From: an uncultured Bacteroidota bacterium
Lineage (GTDB): Bacteria > Bacteroidota > Bacteroidia > Flavobacteriales_D > Sanyastnellaceae
Direction of reading: 5' to 3'
DNA length: 36,719 nt
Assembly: GCA_903932685.1 (NCBI GenBank)
Contig: CAIZGX010000026.1
Coordinates: 1 to 36,719, forward strand
This document shows, piece by piece, positions 1 through 7,881 of the stretch. The position numbers and the translations under genes are program-made. The notes below the pieces were generated by a model. The model ran no database searches. It was not told where the DNA came from and worked only from the letters and a program-made list of their open reading frames with translations. Numbering within the stretch: position 1 is the stretch's first letter; every line of letters starts with the position of its first letter.

Positions 1-64
1 CACAATCTATAAGGGCATAATCCTTCCAGCGTGAAGGGGTATCGAGTTGAACCGTTAATGTCAT
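1..64 (-). CDS. Partial CDS, N-terminus of a probable SAM-dependent (RlmI-like) methyltransferase
   Basis: An open frame reads leftward from an ATG at 64 to the window edge and encodes 21 residues (MTLTVQLDTPSRWKDYALID...). The segment W-K-D-Y-x-L-I-D resembles the opening of the class I SAM-dependent rRNA methyltransferases that Bacteroidota often carry. The identification rests on that short motif and on memory of the family, so it is tentative. A TACCTTTG element on the minus strand (69-76) matches the Bacteroidota -7 box, but it sits only 4 nt before the ATG, so the transcript would be almost leaderless. The gene is divergent from the DUF2520 gene. Confidence 0.45.
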   Translation of the reverse strand, partial: MTLTVQLDTPSRWKDYALIDC

Positions 65-104
65 GAAACAAAGGTACGCTTCTTCGCTTTATCTTCGCAG
101 AGAT

Positions 105-842
105 ATGCGCATAGCTCTAGTTGGAAATGGAAATTTAGCGTGGCATTTAAATGCTGCACTTCGCGAAATTAATTCGCGAATAGACCTTCATGTAGTTCGC
201 GAGCTTCCTGTTTCGAGTCCTTGGAAAACGACCACGAATATGAGCGATATTAACGACAGTTTCCACTTGGTTTTGTTGGCTGTTCCAGACTCTCAGATAG
301 CTGAGGTGGCGGCTCAGCTTCCTGAAAAAATTATAGCGGTTCATTTCTCCGGAGGCACCTCGTTGCTCTCGTTGCCTCAGAAAAACAGAGCCGTTTGCTG
401 GCCTTGTCAGACCTTGAAGAAAGGCACGTCTATGAAGTACAACAACATTCCTTTGTTGTATGAATTTTCAAATCCGGAAACGGAGACCATTGTCAAAGCG
501 TTTCTTGAGCCTGCCATTGGCAAGTGGATTTCCGCCAACGGTGAACAAAGACAACTCGCGCACATCTCAGCGGTCTTCTCTAACAACTTCACCAATCACC
601 TTCAACATATATCTCAATCGTTGTTGAAGGAAGCACAACTTCCATCCGATTTATTTTACACTATGTTGAAGGCGCACGTTGAATTGTTGGAAACGAAATC
701 GCCGGAGACTATTCAAACAGGACCTGCGCAGCGCGGCGATGTTGGAACCATTGAAGCACAAAAACAATTGCTGAATAATCATTTTGAATGGAAAGAGATT
801 TACGCTCTCATTTCCCAAAACATTCTTGAAAAATACCAATGA
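105..842 (+). CDS. Rossmann-like, DUF2520 domain protein
   Basis: A 245-residue protein with an N-terminal Rossmann fold: residues 1-11 read MRIALVGNGNL, with a GxGxxA-like dinucleotide-binding loop. The C-terminal half is the all-helical DUF2520 domain (roughly residues 115-245), related in fold to 6-phosphogluconate dehydrogenase-like proteins. A reduction role with NAD(P) is inferred from the fold; no substrate is known. The frame stays open back to an ATG at 63, but the 14 extra residues precede the beta strand that normally opens this fold, so I place the start at 105. Its TGA overlaps the ATG of the next gene (ATGA), which fits translational coupling. In Bacteroidota this gene is typically next to a KdsC-like phosphatase gene, as here. 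Confidence 0.82.
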   Translation: MRIALVGNGNLAWHLNAALREINSRIDLHVVRELPVSSPWKTTTNMSDINDSFHLVLLAVPDSQIAEVAAQLPEKIIAVHFSGGTSLLSLPQKNRAVCWPCQTLKKGTSMKYNNIPLLYEFSNPETETIVKAFLEPAIGKWISANGEQRQLAHISAVFSNNFTNHLQHISQSLLKEAQLPSDLFYTMLKAHVELLETKSPETIQTGPAQRGDVGTIEAQKQLLNNHFEWKEIYALISQNILEKYQ

Positions 843-1357
843 ATTACAAAGAAAAATTAGCCAAAACGAAGATCTTTATTTTCGACGTAGATGGCGTGTT
901 TACAGACAACATTGTTTGGTTGTTTCCAGACGGAGAGCAGATGCGCACAGCGAATGTTCGGGACGGATACGCTGTTCAGTTAGCCGTAAAAAACGGATTC
1001 CGCATAGCAGTTATTAGCGGAGGAAAATCTGAAGCTGTTCGCAATCGCTTTGAAAAACTAGGCGTTCACGAAGTTCACTTGGGTTCTTCAAATAAACGTG
1101 AAGTGTATTTAGATTTAAAATCGAAATGGCGTTTCCATGATGATGAAGTTTGTTACATGGGTGATGACATTCCAGACATTCCGTTGTTGAAGATTGTTGG
1201 ATTGGCGTGCTGTCCGGCCGATGCAGCTCCTGAAGTAAAGGAAGTCTCGCATTACATTTCTAACAAAAACGGCGGACATGGATGTGTTCGCGATGTGATG
1301 GAGCAAGCCTTGAAGCTTCACGGACATTGGATGAATGAAGAATCTGTAATTTGGTAA
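839..1357 (+). CDS. kdsC: KdsC-type HAD phosphatase (3-deoxy-D-manno-octulosonate-8-phosphate phosphatase family)
   Basis: This 172-residue HAD phosphatase has no cap domain, as is typical of the C0 (KdsC) class that works as a tetramer. Motif I is FDVDGVFTDN, with nucleophile D16 and acid/base D18. Motif II lies in the VISGGKS segment, and motif IV is GDDIPDIPLL with Mg-binding D109 and D110. KdsC releases phosphate from Kdo-8-phosphate during lipopolysaccharide core synthesis. The family also contains phosphatases for other 9-carbon sugar phosphates, so the exact substrate is an inference. Length matches the family (170-190 residues). It overlaps the upstream DUF2520 gene by 4 nt and is followed after 2 nt by the M1 peptidase. 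Confidence 0.82.
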   Translation: MNYKEKLAKTKIFIFDVDGVFTDNIVWLFPDGEQMRTANVRDGYAVQLAVKNGFRIAVISGGKSEAVRNRFEKLGVHEVHLGSSNKREVYLDLKSKWRFHDDEVCYMGDDIPDIPLLKIVGLACCPADAAPEVKEVSHYISNKNGGHGCVRDVMEQALKLHGHWMNEESVIW

Positions 1358-1359
1358 TC

Positions 1360-3171
1360 ATGATAAAAAGAAATTTATTACTTCTAGCATTTTTGGTTTT
1401 AGGTGGAAATGTATTCGGGCAGTATTGGCAACAACAGGCCGATTACGCCATTGATATTTCATTGAACACCACGAACGATTCATTCGTTGGAAAGGAAACG
1501 ATTCAATACACGAACAACAGTAACGATGAGTTAACGCAGTTGTTCTTCCATTTATACAACAATGCCTTTCAACCGGGAAGCGACATGGATGTTCGCTCTA
1601 CGGATTTACCAGATCCCGACCGACGTGTGGGCGATCGCATTTCGAAATTAACAAAAGAACAAGAAGGCCATTTGCATATTGGCAAACTCTTGGTGAATGG
1701 TGAACTCGTTTCATTCATTGAGAACGAAACCATTTTGGAAGTTCAACTTTCGAAAGGAATACCTGCGCATTCTGTTGCTAAAATTGAATTGGAATTCAAC
1801 GGTCAGGTGCCTTTGCAAATTCGCAGAAGTGGAAAAGACAATGCAGAAGGCATTGAGTATAGCATGAGTCAATGGTATCCTAAATTAAGCGAATATGACG
1901 AAGACGGCTGGCATCCGAATCCATATATCGCTCGCGAATTCTACGGCATTTGGGGAAATTTCAATGTGAACATTACCCTGCCCGCGAATTACGTGGTTGC
2001 CGCAGGAGGCGTTTTGTTGAATGAGGAAGAGTCTTTTAAGCGTGTTCAAAAAGCAGGTAAGAATTTAATTACCTGGAAGTACGAAGCGAAAAACGTTCAC
2101 GATTTCGTGTGGACCGCCGACCCCGATTACGTCCGCACAGAGGCCCAGCTGCCCGGCGGTCCAAAAATTTATTTCTACCACCAACCTGAAGAAAAATACA
2201 ACGAAGCCTGGGAACGTCTTCCTGAATTCACCGCGAAAGCGTTTGATCTATTAAGTAAGAATTTCGGGAAATACGCTTACCCCGTTTACAACGTTATTCA
2301 AGGCGGCGACGGCGGAATGGAGTATCCAATGGCAACGTTAATCACTGGAAGACGTTCACTTCCGAGCCTTGTGGGAGTAACTGTTCACGAAGGAGCACAC
2401 TCGTGGTACCAATGCATGCTCGCAACCGATGAAAGTCAGTATTGCTGGATGGACGAAGGATTCACCAGTTTCGCATCGACAGTGGTTATGAATTCCCTTT
2501 TCCCAGCGCAAGCAGATGCATACCACAGAGAATCGATTGATGGATATTTGGAATTGGTAAAAGTCGGCATTGAAGAACCGTTGACCACTCACGCCGATCA
2601 TTTCGAAACGAATTACGCATACGGCGTTGCGGCATACAGCAAAGGTGAAACGTATTTAAGTCAATTGGAATACATCATGGGCTCTGAGCTCTTCAACCAA
2701 ACTATGCAAACGTATTTCAACGAATGGTCGTTCAAACACCCTACTCCTGCTGATATTTTGCGCGTCGCTGAAAAAGAAAGCGGATTGGTTCTCGATTGGT
2801 TCAATGAGTATTTCGTTGGAACAACGAAAACGTTAGACTATGCTGTAGATACTGTTTTTGCTAGTAAAGGAGAAACTGAAATTGTGCTTGAGCGCAAAGG
2901 CTTATTCCCGATGCCTTGTGAAGTGACTGTGACATTTGACAATGGAAAAGAATGCGTGTATTACATTCCATTGGAACTCATGCGCGGAGAAAAATTCAGA
3001 GGTGACATGCCCGAGAATTGGAACCTTCAGACAGACTGGCATTGGGTTGATAAGACCTATTCCCTCAAATTTAAAAATCAAAATATGAAAGTTGTGAAGG
3101 TGACCCTTGACGCGAAAAATCAAACCATAGACACTGACAAGTCCAACAACTCTTATTCCATAACCCAATAA
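1360..3171 (+). CDS. Exported M1 family zinc metallopeptidase
   Basis: A 603-residue gluzincin aminopeptidase-like protein. An N-terminal signal peptide (about residues 1-20, ending ..NVFGQ) directs it out of the cytoplasm. The zinc site is complete: HEGAH at residues 343-347 followed, after exactly 18 residues, by E366 in WMDEGF, which is the HExxHx18E signature of family M1. The exopeptidase-type GxMEN-like loop appears as GGMEY at 318-322. The N-terminal 300 residues form the beta-sandwich expected for the family. Peptide substrates are not predictable. A TTG at 1351 would add three residues; the ATG at 1360 is preferred because it starts directly at the signal peptide. The gene lies 2 nt after kdsC and 3 nt before the bioY-like gene. 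Confidence 0.9.
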   Translation: MIKRNLLLLAFLVLGGNVFGQYWQQQADYAIDISLNTTNDSFVGKETIQYTNNSNDELTQLFFHLYNNAFQPGSDMDVRSTDLPDPDRRVGDRISKLTKEQEGHLHIGKLLVNGELVSFIENETILEVQLSKGIPAHSVAKIELEFNGQVPLQIRRSGKDNAEGIEYSMSQWYPKLSEYDEDGWHPNPYIAREFYGIWGNFNVNITLPANYVVAAGGVLLNEEESFKRVQKAGKNLITWKYEAKNVHDFVWTADPDYVRTEAQLPGGPKIYFYHQPEEKYNEAWERLPEFTAKAFDLLSKNFGKYAYPVYNVIQGGDGGMEYPMATLITGRRSLPSLVGVTVHEGAHSWYQCMLATDESQYCWMDEGFTSFASTVVMNSLFPAQADAYHRESIDGYLELVKVGIEEPLTTHADHFETNYAYGVAAYSKGETYLSQLEYIMGSELFNQTMQTYFNEWSFKHPTPADILRVAEKESGLVLDWFNEYFVGTTKTLDYAVDTVFASKGETEIVLERKGLFPMPCEVTVTFDNGKECVYYIPLELMRGEKFRGDMPENWNLQTDWHWVDKTYSLKFKNQNMKVVKVTLDAKNQTIDTDKSNNSYSITQ

Positions 3172-3174
3172 GCC

Positions 3175-3747
3175 GTGTTTAAAAACTACTTCGCATTTAC
3201 AAAAAGCCCCGCGCTGAACCTCATTATTGGATTGCTCATTTCTCTTGGATTGCTCATTGGCCTCGGCCCATTGTTGGTTTCGCACGGAAAAGAATTGCCC
3301 TTTTCAGTCTTAAGTTTAGTGGTGTTGTTCAACGCTATTTGGTGGGGTTGGCAGATTGGATTTCTTTCGGCATTGTTGTACATTTTTTTTGGAATTGCAG
3401 GACTTCATATTTTCCCGAATTACGAATTCGGAATAAAGCACGTCTTCACCATTACGAATTGTGGTTACTACTTCGGGTTCTTAGCTGCAGCATTGCTTGC
3501 AGGATATTTCGCCGAAATTCCTCGCAAGAAAAAAATGTTAAATACACTCGCTGTTTGGTTCCTTGGACACGCGCTCATCTTGCTTCTTGGCGGATTGTAT
3601 ATCTACCGCATTAATCCTGAACGCGCCTGGGCCTTTGTTCAATTAGATCTTTCGGCTTATGCTGTGAAAGCCACAGCAGGACTCATAATTACCGTTGCCT
3701 TCTTGCGTTTCGTTGAAGGACGCGAGAACTTTTACAAAGTATCTTAA
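3175..3747 (+). CDS. bioY: BioY-like biotin uptake membrane protein
   Basis: A 190-residue integral membrane protein with about six hydrophobic segments. The order LYIFFGIAGLHIF, then GYYFGFLAAALLAGYFAE, then a C-terminal LSAYAVKATAGL segment follows the BioY family pattern (LYLLLGxxGLPVF, GYLLGFxxAAxxxGxLAE, DLLKA). BioY is the substrate-binding S component of biotin ECF transporters, which can use shared energizing subunits or work alone. No ATPase or T component lies nearby, so it would rely on subunits elsewhere. The start is a GTG placed 3 nt after the peptidase stop; a short hydrophilic segment precedes the first membrane helix. It ends 3 nt before the PaaG-like gene. The pattern is weaker than in close homologues, so another small ECF S component remains possible. 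Confidence 0.68.
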   Translation: MFKNYFAFTKSPALNLIIGLLISLGLLIGLGPLLVSHGKELPFSVLSLVVLFNAIWWGWQIGFLSALLYIFFGIAGLHIFPNYEFGIKHVFTITNCGYYFGFLAAALLAGYFAEIPRKKKMLNTLAVWFLGHALILLLGGLYIYRINPERAWAFVQLDLSAYAVKATAGLIITVAFLRFVEGRENFYKVS

Positions 3748-3750
3748 ACT

Positions 3751-4527
3751 ATGAAATTCATTCAACTCAGTTACAACGAAGGCATTGCCACCATTGCCCT
3801 AGATCGTCAAGAAAAATTCAACAGCTTCGTCATGGAAATGTCCGTTGAATTGCAAGGAGCATTGACCGAAATTAAAAACCGAACAGACGTTCGGTGCGTG
3901 GTGTTAACTGGAAATGGAAAAGCATTTTGTGCTGGACAAGATCTTGGAGAAGCCATTGCGACTGACGGACCTGGATTGGAAAGTATTTTGAAAGACGGAT
4001 ACAATCCAATCATTCGCATGATGCGTGAATTGCCGATTCCAATTGTTGGAGCCATTAATGGTGTGGCGGCTGGAGCAGGCGCGAACATTGCGTTGGCTTG
4101 CGACTTGGTTGTTGCTTCGGAAAATGCGAGCTTCTTGCAAGCGTTCACCAAGATTGGATTAATTCCAGACAGCGGAGGAACGTATTTCCTTCCACGCATT
4201 ATTGGTACACAGCGTGCCATGGCGCAAATGCTTTTGGCCGATAAGGTTACCGCTGCTGAAGCCAAAGCCATCGGATTGATCTACGATGTATATCCAACGG
4301 AAGAGTTTCAAACGAAAGTTACCGAACTCGCCAACCGCTTGGCTGCAATGCCTACCAAGGCCTTGGCCTTCACCAAGCAAGCCATTTATTCGGGTTGGAA
4401 TAACACGCTCGAGCAACAGCTCGAATTAGAATTAGACCTTCAGAAAAGAGCTGGACAAACTGCTGACCACAAGGAAGGTGTTGCTGCTTTCTTGGAAAAG
4501 AGAATGCCTACATTTACGGGTAACTAA
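3751..4527 (+). CDS. paaG: PaaG-like enoyl-CoA hydratase/isomerase
   Basis: This 258-residue crotonase-fold protein aligns nearly end to end with PaaG, 2-(1,2-epoxy-1,2-dihydrophenyl)acetyl-CoA isomerase of phenylacetate breakdown. Shared segments include FCAGQDL (residues 59-65), forming part of the CoA and oxyanion site, NGVAAGAGANIALACDL, with the catalytic aspartate at 118, and the end KRMPTFTGN. The crotonase glutamate used by hydratases is not at its usual place, which agrees with an isomerase. It isomerises ring-epoxide CoA to the oxepin form in the cytoplasm. No other paa gene is in the window, so either the rest of the pathway is elsewhere or it handles another enoyl-CoA. It lies between bioY and the DUF551 gene in the same transcription unit. 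Confidence 0.8.
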   Translation: MKFIQLSYNEGIATIALDRQEKFNSFVMEMSVELQGALTEIKNRTDVRCVVLTGNGKAFCAGQDLGEAIATDGPGLESILKDGYNPIIRMMRELPIPIVGAINGVAAGAGANIALACDLVVASENASFLQAFTKIGLIPDSGGTYFLPRIIGTQRAMAQMLLADKVTAAEAKAIGLIYDVYPTEEFQTKVTELANRLAAMPTKALAFTKQAIYSGWNNTLEQQLELELDLQKRAGQTADHKEGVAAFLEKRMPTFTGN

Positions 4528-4538
4528 TTCATTCAGAA

Positions 4539-4811
4539 ATGTCGACTTGGATTTCAGTATCTGATCAATTGCCTCAAGATGGACAACGCGTATTGGCGTT
4601 CGTTCCGGGCAACACCGTTTTCCTTCCTGGAAAAACAGGTGAAACTGAATTGCGCGAGGTTATTGTTCTTCATTTCCAAAAAGATTTTTACTTGCACGAT
4701 AAAGAGAAGGCTGAAAAACACGGTGTTCACTTTTGGAAAGGAGAAGGAAATTCAAATCAATTTTTTCAATCGGTATCGCACTGGATGCCCATGCCTTCGA
4801 TAGCTAAATGA
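4539..4811 (+). CDS. Small DUF551 domain protein
   Basis: This 90-residue soluble protein begins WISVSDQLPQDGQRVLAFV and ends SHWMPMP, the two conserved ends of DUF551 (W-I-S-V..LP..G..VL and THWMPLP). The function of DUF551 is unknown; copies are frequent in phages and mobile regions, but here the gene is embedded in a chromosomal transcription unit. It is 11 nt after the PaaG-like gene and its TGA overlaps the ATG of the first flippase, so it leads directly into the polysaccharide genes. The complete start and end motifs indicate that it is intact. Confidence 0.75.
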   Translation: MSTWISVSDQLPQDGQRVLAFVPGNTVFLPGKTGETELREVIVLHFQKDFYLHDKEKAEKHGVHFWKGEGNSNQFFQSVSHWMPMPSIAK

Positions 4812-6037
4812 AAGAGCTGATTGAAAAACTGCATTTGAAAAATGTGCTGAAACTCTCGGCAGCTACTGCAGTTGGACAATTGATTACCTATGGAACTGCG
4901 CCTATTCTTTCACGGATGTACAATGCAGAAGACTTCGCATGGTTCGCATTGTTTTACGCATGGATTATTCCTTTCGCTGTATTGGCCACTTTGAGAGTTG
5001 AGTACAGCATTCCGAACGCTGAAACAGAAATGATGGCGCGCGAACGCGCGAAGTTGGCCATAAACAATGCTTGGAGATTGGCTTCAGGAATTGCACTTTT
5101 ATTCAGCGTACTTTATTTTTTCGGATTCCATATTTCTGCATTTGAAGCTTTCCTTCCCATTGGAATTTTCACTATTGCTGCGATTCAAACGTATAGTTTT
5201 CTTTCCACCCGATTAAACCGCTATCGCACCAATGCGCTCTATCGCGTGGTGAATAGTTTATTCATCAATGGAATTTCCATTGCACTTGGCTATTTCCTTT
5301 TCGACTATCTCGGCCTTGTAATCGGATTCATCCTTGGTCAAGTAATATCCATGTGGGTGCTATTCAACGGCACACGTCAAGATGAACTTACTGAAGAACC
5401 CGTTAAAGACATTTCCCTTAAGTCTTTCAGGCAATACATCTTCTTCAACACACCGCAAGGCATTATTGAAACCTTGCAATTGAGCGGAACCGTATGGATG
5501 TTGAATGTCTGCTTCGGCGATTCAGCAACGGGTTTGTATTTCATGTGTTGGAAGATTATTCAAGCTCCTGTGAATCTGATTAGCAACACGGTTTTTCTAA
5601 CGCACTACAACAAAGCTTCAGAATTAAAAAAGAATGGCGAATCTTATCGTCCGCTTATTTTAAGCACATCGAAAGCACTCATGATGTTCAGCGGAATTGG
5701 TGCAGTTTTAATCGTTGCGCTTGCTCCTACCCTTTTCGCTTTTGTGCTCGGAGAAGAGTGGAGAGCTTCAGGCGAAATGGCGCGTTGGTTAGCTCCCTTC
5801 TTCGTTTTGAATTTCTCCGTTTCTCCTTTTTCATTCACAGCCATTTTAGAAAACGCTCAGAACAAAGCACTTGGATTAAACATCATTGATGTGATTCTAA
5901 AACTCGGCGCACTTTACGTCGGATTCCTCATGAACAGCGTCATGTGGGCTATTGGCTTGTATTCATTGGTAAGCAGCATCATGTATCTGATCACTTTCGT
6001 TTGGTATTTGCGTTTGGCTAAAAACGGAAGCAAATGA
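4808..6037 (+). CDS. Wzx-type polysaccharide flippase, first copy
   Basis: A 409-residue membrane protein with about 12 hydrophobic segments, of the MOP exporter superfamily (polysaccharide transport clan). The N-terminal pattern, a first helix with VGQLITYGTAPILSR followed by Y-x-x-x-x-F-A-x-F-A, is the Wzx/RfbX signature. It would move undecaprenyl-linked oligosaccharide across the inner membrane. It overlaps the next gene by ATGA, and that gene is a clear paralogue (compare LRVEYSIPNAETEMMA with LRFELAIALPKSSEEA). The context of acyltransferase and glycosyltransferases supports a surface-glycan role. A polymerase gene is not recognisable in the cluster. Confidence 0.85.
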   Translation: MKELIEKLHLKNVLKLSAATAVGQLITYGTAPILSRMYNAEDFAWFALFYAWIIPFAVLATLRVEYSIPNAETEMMARERAKLAINNAWRLASGIALLFSVLYFFGFHISAFEAFLPIGIFTIAAIQTYSFLSTRLNRYRTNALYRVVNSLFINGISIALGYFLFDYLGLVIGFILGQVISMWVLFNGTRQDELTEEPVKDISLKSFRQYIFFNTPQGIIETLQLSGTVWMLNVCFGDSATGLYFMCWKIIQAPVNLISNTVFLTHYNKASELKKNGESYRPLILSTSKALMMFSGIGAVLIVALAPTLFAFVLGEEWRASGEMARWLAPFFVLNFSVSPFSFTAILENAQNKALGLNIIDVILKLGALYVGFLMNSVMWAIGLYSLVSSIMYLITFVWYLRLAKNGSK

Positions 6038-7305
6038 AGAAGTTGTTTCAATCTTCGTTTGTGCGAAACACCGCCATTCTTTTAGTTGGAACAGGATCGG
6101 CGCAAGCCATTCAAATCCTTGGCGCATTCGCATTGGCTCGCATTTATGACCCGACGGAATTCGCTGTCTTCTCTTTTTTCACAGCTTGCACTTCCATCAT
6201 ACTCTCTTTTTCTTCTTTGCGATTTGAACTAGCCATTGCTCTTCCTAAATCCTCAGAAGAAGCTGAACAATTGGTAGCACTTTCATTGCGCACCCTGTTG
6301 CGCGTTTTAGGATTGGTTGTTTTGGGTATTGTGCTCATTTTTTCCGGACAAGAAATTTTCAATTATTCCGTGCCAACCGCAATTCTTTTGGTTCCTGTGT
6401 TTACCTTCTTTGCTGGCTTCACGCAGATATTAAACTATTGGTCAACGCGCAATGGAACCTTCCTTCGCAATGCCCTTTCGAAAATCAGCGTTGCTGCTGT
6501 AACTGTTGGAACAAGCTTATTGTGGGGAATGCTTATTGAAGATCCAATTGGCTTGATTTACGGAGCTATACTTGGACAAATCATTGGTTGGATAATTATT
6601 GGTTCGAACTATTCGAAACTAGCCATTCAAGCTTGGAAGAAATTAACCAATCACGATGCGAAAGTACTTTGGAAATCATATAGCAAATTTCCAACTTACA
6701 ATGCGCCAAACGCCTTGGTAGATAACCTTCAGCAATATGGTATTGTGTTTTTATTGGGAACGTTTTTCGCGAGCGAAATAAGTTCTTACTACTTTCAATC
6801 GCTTCGCATTCTGGCAGCTCCGCTGGCCCTTATTGGCGCGAGTATTTACCAAGTGTTTTATCCGAAAGCAGCGCAAGCTTTTCACGACACCAAAAACATT
6901 CGCGGCTATGTCTTGAAGATTTACGGAGTGCTATTCGCAATTGGATTCCCCATTTTCGCCGTACTCTTTCTTTTTACGGAAAACATTTTCGTTTTCCTTT
7001 TGGGCGAGACCTGGCGCATGACCGCAGTGTATGCGCACATACTCATTCCTTTCATCTTCGCAAATTTCCTCATCTCGCCGGTAAGCGCAGTAACAGCGGT
7101 GGTGCACAAGCAGCATCAGTCTTTTGCGTTTTCTTTGGTCGGACTTTCACTTAAAATAATAAGCATTGTTGTGGGTGGAATAATGCACGATCCGATTCTC
7201 GGATTTACCCTTTTCAGTTTATCTGGCGTGGGTATCATGCTTAGCGGAATGTTCTGGTATTGGTACATCGCAAAAGAACGCGAAACTTTGGAGCATTTGG
7301 GCTAA
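6034..7305 (+). CDS. Wzx-type polysaccharide flippase, second copy
   Basis: A 423-residue polytopic membrane protein of the same Wzx-like family as its upstream neighbour. N-terminal features are GSAQAIQILGAFALAR and Y-D-P-x-E-F-A-V-F. About 12 membrane segments are spread through the whole length, with the amphipathic middle expected of MOP flippases. It starts inside the stop of the first flippase (ATGA) and ends 8 nt before the acyltransferase. Two adjacent similar flippases suggest a duplication with separate substrates, or two subclusters that were joined. Which glycan each handles cannot be read from the sequence. Confidence 0.85.
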   Translation: MKKLFQSSFVRNTAILLVGTGSAQAIQILGAFALARIYDPTEFAVFSFFTACTSIILSFSSLRFELAIALPKSSEEAEQLVALSLRTLLRVLGLVVLGIVLIFSGQEIFNYSVPTAILLVPVFTFFAGFTQILNYWSTRNGTFLRNALSKISVAAVTVGTSLLWGMLIEDPIGLIYGAILGQIIGWIIIGSNYSKLAIQAWKKLTNHDAKVLWKSYSKFPTYNAPNALVDNLQQYGIVFLLGTFFASEISSYYFQSLRILAAPLALIGASIYQVFYPKAAQAFHDTKNIRGYVLKIYGVLFAIGFPIFAVLFLFTENIFVFLLGETWRMTAVYAHILIPFIFANFLISPVSAVTAVVHKQHQSFAFSLVGLSLKIISIVVGGIMHDPILGFTLFSLSGVGIMLSGMFWYWYIAKERETLEHLG

Positions 7306-7313
7306 ATTTGAAC

Positions 7314-7880
7314 ATGCTCAAACGCAGAATTCTTTTTTACTTATCGAAGTGGATTAAGCCCGTTATGATAGGACGTTACAAACGTTCAGACGGAACTGTT
7401 CTCCCACTTACACGCATTTGCAGTTCTACTTTTTTACAAGGTGAAAATAATTTCCATGTGGAAGACAACGTTTACATTGGCCACGCGAATTTCATAGATG
7501 CTTCAAACGGATTAACGATTGAAGAAGGTTGTCAGGTCACCAATTTCGTGAGTATCATTACGCATTCCAGTCACGACGCTATTCGTTTATACGGAAAAAA
7601 ATATACTTCGACTCCAAAGAAACTGGCCTACAACGAAGGTCAAGTGAAAATTGGAAAGTATTCGTTCATAGGACCACATGCGGTTATTATGCCGGGAACA
7701 ACACTTGGCAAAGGAACTCTCGTTTCGGCGTACAGTTTTGTAAAAGGTTCATTCCCCGATTACGCGATTATTTCAGGAAACCCGGCTGTTATTGTTGGCG
7801 ACACACGCGACCGCGACAGCAAATGGCTATCAGACCACGCAGACCTTAAAGCCAATTACCAATCTTGGAACGAAGGGTAA
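7314..7880 (+). CDS. Hexapeptide-repeat (left-handed beta-helix) acyltransferase
   Basis: A 188-residue acyltransferase of the XAT/maa/WbbJ type. Isoleucine-rich hexads run from about residue 50 to 155 (for example VYIGHANF, LTIEEGCQVTNF, VKIGKYSFIGPHAVIMPGTTLG), ending in SGNPAVIVG, the usual close of the beta-helix. The likely catalytic histidine is in THSSHD (about residue 85), preceding the characteristic loop. Such enzymes O-acetylate sugars using acetyl-CoA in the cytoplasm. The frame is open back to 7260 inside the flippase gene; the ATG at 7314 is chosen because it follows the flippase stop by 8 nt. It is followed after 1 nt by a glycosyltransferase, so glycan decoration is the probable role. 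Confidence 0.85.
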   Translation: MLKRRILFYLSKWIKPVMIGRYKRSDGTVLPLTRICSSTFLQGENNFHVEDNVYIGHANFIDASNGLTIEEGCQVTNFVSIITHSSHDAIRLYGKKYTSTPKKLAYNEGQVKIGKYSFIGPHAVIMPGTTLGKGTLVSAYSFVKGSFPDYAIISGNPAVIVGDTRDRDSKWLSDHADLKANYQSWNEG

Positions 7881-7881
7881 A

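Noticed and set aside
3807-4271. Leftward 154-codon frame antisense to the PaaG-like gene
   Set aside because: Shadow of a strongly conserved gene, with no motif or start context of its own.
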